A stretch of DNA of 56,768 nt from a virus, in IMG/VR virus record IMGVR_UViG_3300025030_000126, positions 1 through 56,768 of that record, one strand, 5' to 3'. The translations under genes and the position numbers were made by a program. This document shows positions 35,189 through 42,685 of this stretch, one piece after another. Below the pieces are notes generated by a model that saw nothing but the letters and a program-made list of their open reading frames with translations, did not search any database and was not told the origin of the DNA. Every line of letters starts with the position of its first letter. Within the stretch, counting starts at the first letter, position 1.

Positions 35189-35228
35189 GTTGTGGGCCAG
35201 TTGATATTAGCATCAACTGGCCCACAAC
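35189..35228. terminator. Perfect 17-bp hairpin between convergent genes
   Basis: Bases 35189-35205 and 35212-35228 are perfect reverse complements (GTTGTGGGCCAGTTGAT and its complement) around loop ATTAGC. It separates the + fibre gene from the - lipoprotein gene, so it likely works as a bidirectional terminator although no T tract is present. Confidence 0.7.
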
Positions 35229-35239
35229 GGAAATCCAGG

Positions 35240-35569
35240 TTAAGGAACAATAACGCCCGAATACAGATAGCCAACACCCCCCGTAATAGTTACTAATTTG
35301 AAATCGCTGGGTACAAACTTGGTAACTCTCATAGACTCCCCGCTGGAGGGCAATATGTCGTAGCCGGGGTCGTAGAAAACTAGGTATTTGTGCCCATCAG
35401 TGGCAGTTATGAGGGTATTGCCCCTTTCATCGCCAGCCACACTGGCGACATCGGCTATTACCTCCGCGTATTCCACCATTTTGGGCGCGTCACTCTCAGG
35501 TGAACTGCCGCAGGCCGTTAGCGAAAACATCAGGATGAGAATCGTTATTGCCAGCTTCAAATTTGTCAT
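35240..35569 (-). CDS. Phage-encoded lipoprotein
   Basis: A 109-residue protein, the only convincing reverse-strand gene. A signal peptide (LAITILILMFSLTAC) ends in the lipobox LTAC, so Cys20 would be lipid-modified. The following Gly-Ser-Ser favours outer-membrane sorting in Gram-negative hosts. The mature part is a small beta domain. It has its own promoter (35606-35641) and an AAGGGG ribosome site. It sits beside the receptor-binding fibre, as superinfection-exclusion lipoproteins do in some phages (T5 llp beside its receptor-binding gene); that role is inference. Confidence 0.8.
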   Translation of the reverse strand: MTNLKLAITILILMFSLTACGSSPESDAPKMVEYAEVIADVASVAGDERGNTLITATDGHKYLVFYDPGYDILPSSGESMRVTKFVPSDFKLVTITGGVGYLYSGVIVP

Positions 35570-35605
35570 TTCGTAGCCCCTTTTCAGAAAGTTATGGTAG
35601 CTCCA

Positions 35606-35641
35606 TTTATACCCCTTTTAGATTATCTGTCAAACAAATAA
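35606..35641 (-). promoter_or_regulatory. Operator-promoter of the lipoprotein gene
   Basis: On the minus strand, TTGACA (35628-35633), a 16-base spacer and TATAAA (35606-35611). A 19-base near-palindrome (TTATTTGTTTGACAGATAA on the minus strand, 35623-35641) covers the -35. The same element occurs at 53109 and 53632. Confidence 0.75.
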
Positions 35642-35670
35642 TGCAGCAAAAAGGGCTTCCAATAAAAATA

Positions 35671-35699
35671 TTGTGAATTGTCAATTAATCAAGTATCTT
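35671..35699 (+). promoter_or_regulatory. Promoter candidate for the Dar-like cassette
   Basis: TTGTGA (35671-35676) and TATCTT (35694-35699) are 17 bases apart, divergent from the lipoprotein promoter. A small palindrome AATTGTCAATT lies at 35676-35686. Its location supports ATG 35726, not 35678, as the start of the next gene. Confidence 0.5.
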
Positions 35700-35725
35700 G
35701 TGGGGCAAAAAACAGGAGGGGCGGC

Positions 35726-37543
35726 ATGGTAACGATAGAGTTTGAGGACTACACCAAAAAGGGGCTCAAGTCGCTCCTCCAGAAGTTCGATAAAGCAGGG
35801 CTCCCGGTAAAGGAGACCGTGGCCGACAACAAGAGCAAGCGCGAGAACGGTTACGCCATCAAGGCGGCTATGCTCACCTTCGAGAGCGGTCAGACTCTCG
35901 TGCTGAAGATCAAGGCCGGGGGAAGTCTCTATCAGGCAAAGCTGAACGGCAAGGTCCTGGCGATCAAGAACTACATCAAGCCGGACACCTTCACCGATGA
36001 GGTCCTGGCCTACGTCAAGGAGAATGAGCCCGCCTACGCGAAGCAGAAGGAAAAGCAGCTTTCGCGGGTGAAGGTCATCGCCCCCAAGGTCAAGGCGATC
36101 AACACCAGCACTGCCGAGCAGATTCACACCTTCACGGCGTCCTTGGAGGAGTTCAAAGGACAGAACGGGGCTGTGCAGGAGCAGATTGCGGCACTCCAGC
36201 CCGTTGTGGTCGAGAAGGACAGGAGCCTGCTGAGACTCCAGGCACAGATCGAAGAGGAAAACAACAAATCGACCGTTCTGCAAAGGCAACTCGAAAACCT
36301 GAAGAGCGGCATCATGGAGAGCGCCAACGATGGGCAACTCATGGAAACGCAGTGCCCCAAGTGCGGAGCAGTGATGGACGATTGCGAAGGCGGCAAAAAA
36401 TGCCCCGCATGCGGTTGTCAAATCGACGGCACGGGGGCAATCCTCGAAGCCGCAGGCACCGCCCCGGTGCAGATCGACCGTATCCGTATCGCGCAGGATC
36501 TGCTGCACGGCAGAGCAAGACACCCGAAACTCACCGCTGCCTTCATCGAGGGATTCAACAACTCCTGCGAGATCAACGACGCCATCGCCTTCATCGAGAG
36601 CTTCACCGATGACGAGCTGATGGGGTTCCTGAAGGCCGAAGAGAACATCTTTGAGTCGGTGCAGCTCAAGGCAGAGGGGAAGATTGCCCGACTCACCAAG
36701 AAAGAGTTCCTGACCGGCATCAAGGCCCCGGAAGATGCCGCGATCCTCGAAGCCGTCGACCTGTTCAACGCGCATCAGGAAGAGCAGGACATGCCGGGGC
36801 GGGCGATGATTCTGGAGTGGGGCAGCGATAACGACGGCAACCCGGATAATGGTGTTGAAACAGGCTCCCCTGCCGAGATTATCGGCGTTCCCGATGGGCG
36901 TGCTACCTACGCCGAACGCTCCGAGTCTACCGGCTGGGCGGTTTTCCAGGACACCACGATTCTCTCCCCCTTCACCTATCCGGCGCCTATCGTTGCAACC
37001 AGCGGTTCCCGTGGCGATTGCCCGAAATGCGGCAGCGACATGACCGCCTGCGAGGGAGGCAGGGAGTGCCCCGCCTGCGGGTGCAAGACCGACATGGACG
37101 GCATGGTGATGGAGAGCGCCAAGCCCCATAGCAACGGTACCGAAGTCACCCTCAAGGGCCACCGTGAAGAGGGCGACGCGCTCGCGGGCAAGAAGGTGCT
37201 GATTCTCGAATCCGTCCCGACCGCTCATGGCCCCTTCTACAAGGTCCAGCACGAGGGGATGATCTACCGGGGCATAGCGCCCGCGATGATCCTCGAAGGC
37301 ATCGGGCTGGAGATCGACAGGAGCGGGGAGCACGACATTGACGACCCGCTGCATGTTGACGACCCCGAGCACGATCAGGGGGCAACAACCCACAAGCCGT
37401 GCCCGTGGTGCGGAGCAGACGTGCAGGAAAATGTCTGCATCAACTGTCACCGGCAGTACCCGATGGCCGTGCAGGACAGGAAGACCTGGGAGGCCGCCAA
37501 CAAGCCGCTTCCGGCCAACGATTTCCCCGAGCAATACGAATAG
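35726..37543 (+). CDS. Polyvalent-type protein with three zinc ribbons
   Basis: A 605-residue protein; ATG 35726 follows CAGGAGGGG. The N-terminal ~120 residues have the small beta domain common beside DarA-type genes (AMLTFESGQTLVLKIKAGG). A coiled coil follows at 140-195. Zinc ribbons lie at 210-229, 432-451 and 559-573. The first two are close copies (CPKCG...CEGG..CPACGC), each followed within about 12 residues by ILE241-AAG or VME463-SAK. Further cleavage-like motifs are IME198-SA and ILE495-SV. This suggests a packaged precursor cut during head maturation. No enzyme motif was seen. Confidence 0.7.
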   Translation: MVTIEFEDYTKKGLKSLLQKFDKAGLPVKETVADNKSKRENGYAIKAAMLTFESGQTLVLKIKAGGSLYQAKLNGKVLAIKNYIKPDTFTDEVLAYVKENEPAYAKQKEKQLSRVKVIAPKVKAINTSTAEQIHTFTASLEEFKGQNGAVQEQIAALQPVVVEKDRSLLRLQAQIEEENNKSTVLQRQLENLKSGIMESANDGQLMETQCPKCGAVMDDCEGGKKCPACGCQIDGTGAILEAAGTAPVQIDRIRIAQDLLHGRARHPKLTAAFIEGFNNSCEINDAIAFIESFTDDELMGFLKAEENIFESVQLKAEGKIARLTKKEFLTGIKAPEDAAILEAVDLFNAHQEEQDMPGRAMILEWGSDNDGNPDNGVETGSPAEIIGVPDGRATYAERSESTGWAVFQDTTILSPFTYPAPIVATSGSRGDCPKCGSDMTACEGGRECPACGCKTDMDGMVMESAKPHSNGTEVTLKGHREEGDALAGKKVLILESVPTAHGPFYKVQHEGMIYRGIAPAMILEGIGLEIDRSGEHDIDDPLHVDDPEHDQGATTHKPCPWCGADVQENVCINCHRQYPMAVQDRKTWEAANKPLPANDFPEQYE

Positions 37544-37572
37544 CCATTAATTTCCCGGAGGGAGGGACACCA

Positions 37573-39459
37573 ATGTTATACCGCATGCAGGACGCAAGGA
37601 AGATCAGAATCACCTTTGACCCGTTTGCCAAAGGGTTCACCCCGGAGCAACTGACCGATGCTCACTACCGCCTCACCTGTGACCCGAAACAGGCGCTGCT
37701 GATTCTGGAGTGCGCCGACATGGCCGACATGGACGCGGAGTACGGCGGCGAAGAGCAGACCTGCAACGGCTGTTCTGGCAACTGCGCGGGCTGCGGCAAT
37801 GCGCGGGACAACGGGATGGTTCTGGAGGCGGTGCGGGTTCGCTCCTTCTCCCGGACGGCACAGACCATGATGGCCCTCGCCAAGTCCCTGAACCGGTACA
37901 TGGCCGACAAGGGTCTGACGGTAGGAGAGGCCAACATCGGCAAGCCCCGGCAGTCCGGCATGTTCGCCACTGTGACGGTGCAGTTCCCTGTTTCGGACGG
38001 GCAGGCGATCACTATCGTTTTCCACTCCCCGGACAACAACAAGATGAAGATCACCGCCGCCGACGAGATACTGGCCTTCCGCTGGCTCTTGAACAAGCGG
38101 GACATCACCGTGGCCGTTTCCCCGGAAGGTGAAGCCGACGTGTCTCTGGAAGAAGTAGGCAAGCGCGTCGCCATGCTGGTAGAGAAGAACGCCAAGGTCT
38201 TCGCTTCCAAGTCCAAGGAGATAGCCGACCAGAAGACGGCGCTCGCCGACGTGCAGACTCAGGTTGCCACGGCGCAGGCCGAGAACCAGACCCTGATGGC
38301 GACCCTCACGGAGACTCAGGCGCAGGCGGAAACGCTCGACGGTGACATCCAAAAGGCGACCGAGCAGCTTACCAAGGTGCAGGCGTTCAACGCTGAACTT
38401 GAAACCCAGATCAGCTCCCTTCAGGCCGTGCAGAAGGGGAACGAGGGTAAAGCTCCGGGGGAAGGGGCGAAAACCCCGGAACAGGTGCAGGCCGAAGCGG
38501 ACGCGGCAATAATCACAGGTTCGGTTGATAAGTACGTTAATGAAATGTCCGGTAGAGGGTTCACTGTGAAGCCTCTAGGAGAAGGGCTGTCATTTCAGGG
38601 CGCGTCCTTTGATGACCCTTCTGGGGAGGCTGCTGGCGGGCTGGCATTGAGATCCTTTTACTATCCTTCGGGTAAGGGCGGCTTTACCGTGCAGGCTTCT
38701 CTTAATGCCGGGGCAGGCAAAGTTGCCGAAGACTCTGCCGAGTACACGGCCAAGTCGTTTGCGACACTCGATGGCATGTTTGCAAAAGCCCTCGCATGGA
38801 TAGACAAGAAACTGGCAGGGATGAAGAAGGCGGAAGCCGAGGTTGTCAACCCGCCTCTTGAAGTCCCTGTTGGGACGCCAAAGGAAAATAGTGTCTTCTT
38901 TGCAGAAGGACCAGTACGCAAAGGGTTATCCTCTACAGAAATAGACGCAGAAACACAAGCTTGGCTTAATAATGCCATGGGTGAGGCTACAGCCAAAGTC
39001 CGTAGTCTCAACCTACCGGCTGAATTCAACGAGCAGGTAGACCGATTTGAAAAATCAATCGGCAACGTAGTCACGCTGAATGACCAAAGAGTAGCCGATG
39101 ACGGCAATATGGTCTGGTTTATGATACGTAATGCACTCAAGATCGACGCCGCAGAAGTGGAGGATCGCGTTTATCAGTATCAAGTAGAGGTAATAGCCAG
39201 AATCAAAGACGCAGGAGATCAGGCGATACCGACCGACACCAACCCCGACCGCGCCGAAGAGAACGAGGCCGTCACCATCCTGAACGACATCATCGCCGGG
39301 GCCTATGCAACCAGTACCGAAATGGATGCGGCTCTTGACGAGGCGGCATCAGCACTGGAAGCCGCTGGGATGATGGACGACCCCGCAATCGACAAGCTGC
39401 TGAATGAAGCAGCCGATGCGCTTACGGTCAAGCTCCAAGCCGAATCGGCGGGGGTGTAA
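37573..39459 (+). CDS. DarA-like (defence against restriction) protein
   Basis: A 628-residue protein; ATG 37573 follows GGAGGGAGGGA. A zinc ribbon (CNGCSGNCAGCG, 64-75) is followed by VLE85-AV, the cleavage-like motif. Residues about 95-215 match the DarA N-terminal domain pattern (FPVSDGQAITIVFHSPD, FRWLLNKRDITVAVSPEG, VEKNAKVF). A coiled coil spans 215-290. Residues about 310-550 are encoded by AT-richer DNA (38500-39225), unlike their flanks, suggesting an exchanged domain. In phage P1, DarA is a capsid-internal protein, processed in the head, that protects injected DNA; that role is inferred here. Confidence 0.75.
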   Translation: MLYRMQDARKIRITFDPFAKGFTPEQLTDAHYRLTCDPKQALLILECADMADMDAEYGGEEQTCNGCSGNCAGCGNARDNGMVLEAVRVRSFSRTAQTMMALAKSLNRYMADKGLTVGEANIGKPRQSGMFATVTVQFPVSDGQAITIVFHSPDNNKMKITAADEILAFRWLLNKRDITVAVSPEGEADVSLEEVGKRVAMLVEKNAKVFASKSKEIADQKTALADVQTQVATAQAENQTLMATLTETQAQAETLDGDIQKATEQLTKVQAFNAELETQISSLQAVQKGNEGKAPGEGAKTPEQVQAEADAAIITGSVDKYVNEMSGRGFTVKPLGEGLSFQGASFDDPSGEAAGGLALRSFYYPSGKGGFTVQASLNAGAGKVAEDSAEYTAKSFATLDGMFAKALAWIDKKLAGMKKAEAEVVNPPLEVPVGTPKENSVFFAEGPVRKGLSSTEIDAETQAWLNNAMGEATAKVRSLNLPAEFNEQVDRFEKSIGNVVTLNDQRVADDGNMVWFMIRNALKIDAAEVEDRVYQYQVEVIARIKDAGDQAIPTDTNPDRAEENEAVTILNDIIAGAYATSTEMDAALDEAASALEAAGMMDDPAIDKLLNEAADALTVKLQAESAGV

Positions 39460-39460
39460 C

Positions 39461-40120
39461 ATGGCCCTTTCCTTTTCCGAGAGACGAAGCCTTCAAAAGA
39501 CCGTCATGACCAACCTCGCAGCCCTTGCGGCGGGGAAGGTCACCTTTTCCGACCGGCGCAGACTCCAGAAAGAAGTCATTGAGGCCATGGCGAAGTTGAA
39601 CGCCACGGCCCCGGCAGTAGTGACCGAAACGGGCAAGCAACCGTGGGAACTGACCTACAGCGTAATCAAGGACGCTCTGGACTTCATTGATTTGGCGGGC
39701 AGGGATAAGGCCGCGTCATTGATTGCAGCACTCTATCCTGAAAACGCTGATGAGACGTCACCCCGTCTTGATTTCACAAGCCTTTCAAGGAGGCACAAGG
39801 ATTCAATCAGGCAGGCACTCGCAGACGGCAAGACCGTCCCGCCTGAAGTCCTTGCTGAGTATGCAGAGTTTTCGCAAGTCAACCTCCCGCCCATCAACCA
39901 GAACCTCGCCGACCTTCAGTCGGGCAAGTTCGACAGTCTCGACCCTCTGGCCTTCCTTGGCAAGCTGAAGTCCATCGCCGACGCCATCAACGACATCGAA
40001 CCCCTGAAGGGTCCGGCCATCGCCTACATCGAGAAGAACAGTGACAAGGTGAACTCCATCATGGAGAGTGCCATGCACGAGGCTTTCGGGAAGCTCTGGA
40101 GCGCGGGCGCGGGGGCGTAG
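39461..40120 (+). CDS. Polyvalent-cassette protein with N-terminal repeat
   Basis: A 219-residue protein. Two similar 25-residue helices begin it (FSERRSLQKTVMTNLAAL and FSDRRRLQKEVIEAMAKL). The C-terminus carries SIME202-SAMHEAFGKLW, so cleavage would remove a 17-residue tail, like a capsid-targeting or maturation peptide. Function unknown; it lies between DarA-like and HAD-peptidase genes, with the next gene starting immediately after its stop. Confidence 0.7.
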   Translation: MALSFSERRSLQKTVMTNLAALAAGKVTFSDRRRLQKEVIEAMAKLNATAPAVVTETGKQPWELTYSVIKDALDFIDLAGRDKAASLIAALYPENADETSPRLDFTSLSRRHKDSIRQALADGKTVPPEVLAEYAEFSQVNLPPINQNLADLQSGKFDSLDPLAFLGKLKSIADAINDIEPLKGPAIAYIEKNSDKVNSIMESAMHEAFGKLWSAGAGA

Positions 40121-42685
40121 ATGCAAAAAACCATCTGTGTCGACTTCGACGGGGTAATCGCCGACTACAGCCAGGGCTTTCAAGGCAGGGAGGTATTTGG
40201 CGAGCCTTTGCACGGGGCGGGTTCCAGCATGGGGGCGCTCAAGGAGGATGGCTGGAGGGTCATCATCTTCACCACGCGCCCGAACACCCCCGCCTTGCGC
40301 GAGTACCTGCGCGAGAACGGCATCCCCTACGATTACATCAACGAGAATCCCGACCAGCCGAAGGGGGCCAATCCAGGGAAACCAATAGCCAGCGTCTACC
40401 TTGACGACCGCGCCTTTAGGTTCAAGGGGTGGGCCGATTTCCGCTATGCTCTTGACGCTATGGTGAAAGAAAAGATCCTGGAGTCTGCCGCTTCCGACGA
40501 CTGGCAGGGGCTAAAGCTGCTTTTGGAACCGTCACAGGCCCCCTTGATTTTAGAGGGTGCCATCACCCCGGACGACGACCTGCTCAACGAGTGGTGGGGT
40601 AAGATTTGGCCCCAGTATGAGGATGAGGGGTACACGAAAGACGAGATAAGGGGGTACATCCTTAGTGGCAACTGGGATGCCGACCATCTCCGCAACGACA
40701 TCGCCGAGCATGACGCCAAGTATGACGACGGCCCCGGTATTGTGCTTTCCGACAGTGCGGCGGAAGAGGCGCAGACCTACGCCGTCAAGGGTATTCGGAA
40801 CGCTCCCGACTTCGCTTCCCTGGCGTCGTGGTTCGCTTCCGCTTTCGACAACGGGCCAGCGGGGGAATTTACCGGTGTCTCGGACGCAGCACGGAACATT
40901 GACGCCGTTTGGTCGGTTGCCAACCGTCTAAAGACTTTACGCGCAATCCATGATGACGAAAACGCGGATATTGACGACCGACTGGAGGCGACCAAGGAAT
41001 TCAATACCATCGTGATCGACTATCAGATCGGCCTTGGAAATGGCGCGTTTATCTACAAGGACACCGTCACAAGGTTGACAGGCGTAGACGTCAGCAAACT
41101 CAAAATGCCGATTGAGGGAACCGTGTACGGCAACATGAAACTCGCCGCTTATCGTGATGAGGCTCAGAACGTATACGCCCGCGCAGGAGTGGCACCGCAG
41201 GCCGCACTCAGGAGGATCAAAGCCGCCAACGACGAAGTGACCCGCGCCACGGAAGAACTGAGCGCCAAGGTGACGCCGATCAACCAAGCATGGGATTCCC
41301 GACGTATAGCTATCCTCGATCAAAATAGTTACAAGGAGAAACAGCAGGAGATCAAGGATGTTGAGGCGGCGTTCAGGGCGAGGCGGGAGGAATTGGGCAA
41401 AGAGCGGCCCAAGGATTTCTCCTACGCTATCGGAGCCAACCAGGCGGATTACCTGCGGACCTACGAAGAATGGTCAGCGAAGATGCAGGCCATATGGGAT
41501 GAGCAGGGTGACGCACTCGGAAAGATCCGGGACGAGCTACGGGCGCTCTATGCCGCCGCCGAGCAAGAGGCAGGCGACATCAACGCGGAGACGGCCCCCT
41601 TCCTCGAAGAGTACAAGCGTTTCACCGACGCACAAAGTGCCGAGATAGCCGCAGCTCGTGCCGATATCGGCAAGATCAAGGAGCACGTTATTGCCGTTTC
41701 CCCTGTGTCGCAAGAGACCGCCGAGCAATGGTTCAAAGACATGGTGTTGATCCCCAAGAACATGCAAGCCAACTTAAAGAAACGCGGCTATGACATGGAG
41801 ACCTTGCAGCGGGACATGACGGAGTTCCATCGCCTCACGGGTGGGAGGCTCCCCCGTATCAGCTTTGAGACCAAAGGGGGTGGCAGGGCCGCAGCGCAGC
41901 CGGGGATAGGAGTGGTGTATGTGGCCGGTGACTTCCCGCGTCAAACCCTTTTCCATGAACTCGCTCATATCCTAGAAGACGACGAAAGGACCCGTATCAT
42001 AGCCAACAGTTTTCTTGACCAGAGAACCGGGAGACTGGAAGAACGGAAACTGAAAAGATTGTCCGAACTCACGGGGAACCCTGGCTATAAATCTAGCGAG
42101 GTAGCGTTCCCTGATAGTTTCGTCAATCCTTACGTGGGGAAACATTACAGCGACGGGGCAACCGAGGTCTTCTCTATGGGGATGCAGTATTTCTCTTCAC
42201 CGGAGGCTATGGCGACCTTACTGGAGAAGGACCCCGATCACTTCAACTTCATGCTGGGCTATGCCGCTACCTTGCCACGGATTGACAAGGCCAAAGTGGA
42301 GGCACAGCAAAAGGCCATGGGCGAAAAGAAGGATGCCTTGCAAACCTCAGAGGAGTTTTTAAAGTCCATCGACAAGAAAATCGCCAAGGCAGGGGATTTC
42401 TGGACTAAAGAGAATATTGGTATTATCAATGGCTATCGGAATACGTTCTTCGCGCAATATGATGGTCCTGACTATCACAAAGAGGGCGTGATTTCGCGCC
42501 ATCAAACGTGGTCAGTCAAGGGAGAAAAGAATATCAAGCGGGCTATCTGGATCTGGATTGCGGCAGGCAAGCCGATGAGCGGAGATTTCTACATTGATAA
42601 CCTAGTCAACGATGTATTCAGCCGAAAGAAGATAGAGATCACCGGCAGTTTTGCCAAAGACCCAGCCATACAGGGGGCGCTATGA
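40121..42685 (+). CDS. HAD hydrolase - metallopeptidase polyvalent protein
   Basis: An 854-residue multidomain protein. Residues 1-115 are a HAD-type phosphatase domain: DFDGVIADY (Asp8, Asp10), IIFTTRP, and YLDDRAFRFKGW (Asp95/96). KILE121-SAASDDW marks the end of the domain, and LILE145-GA is a second possible cut. A long helical region is followed by a zincin motif (LFHELAHILEDDE, His612-Glu613...His616). Similar fusions are known as polyvalent proteins injected by phages. If cut at 121, the phosphatase would be released from the peptidase part. Confidence 0.75.
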   Translation: MQKTICVDFDGVIADYSQGFQGREVFGEPLHGAGSSMGALKEDGWRVIIFTTRPNTPALREYLRENGIPYDYINENPDQPKGANPGKPIASVYLDDRAFRFKGWADFRYALDAMVKEKILESAASDDWQGLKLLLEPSQAPLILEGAITPDDDLLNEWWGKIWPQYEDEGYTKDEIRGYILSGNWDADHLRNDIAEHDAKYDDGPGIVLSDSAAEEAQTYAVKGIRNAPDFASLASWFASAFDNGPAGEFTGVSDAARNIDAVWSVANRLKTLRAIHDDENADIDDRLEATKEFNTIVIDYQIGLGNGAFIYKDTVTRLTGVDVSKLKMPIEGTVYGNMKLAAYRDEAQNVYARAGVAPQAALRRIKAANDEVTRATEELSAKVTPINQAWDSRRIAILDQNSYKEKQQEIKDVEAAFRARREELGKERPKDFSYAIGANQADYLRTYEEWSAKMQAIWDEQGDALGKIRDELRALYAAAEQEAGDINAETAPFLEEYKRFTDAQSAEIAAARADIGKIKEHVIAVSPVSQETAEQWFKDMVLIPKNMQANLKKRGYDMETLQRDMTEFHRLTGGRLPRISFETKGGGRAAAQPGIGVVYVAGDFPRQTLFHELAHILEDDERTRIIANSFLDQRTGRLEERKLKRLSELTGNPGYKSSEVAFPDSFVNPYVGKHYSDGATEVFSMGMQYFSSPEAMATLLEKDPDHFNFMLGYAATLPRIDKAKVEAQQKAMGEKKDALQTSEEFLKSIDKKIAKAGDFWTKENIGIINGYRNTFFAQYDGPDYHKEGVISRHQTWSVKGEKNIKRAIWIWIAAGKPMSGDFYIDNLVNDVFSRKKIEITGSFAKDPAIQGAL

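Noticed and set aside
35681-37534. 617-codon minus-strand open frame opposite the zinc-ribbon protein
   Set aside because: Antisense shadow; the + strand has zinc ribbons, a ribosome site and a promoter.
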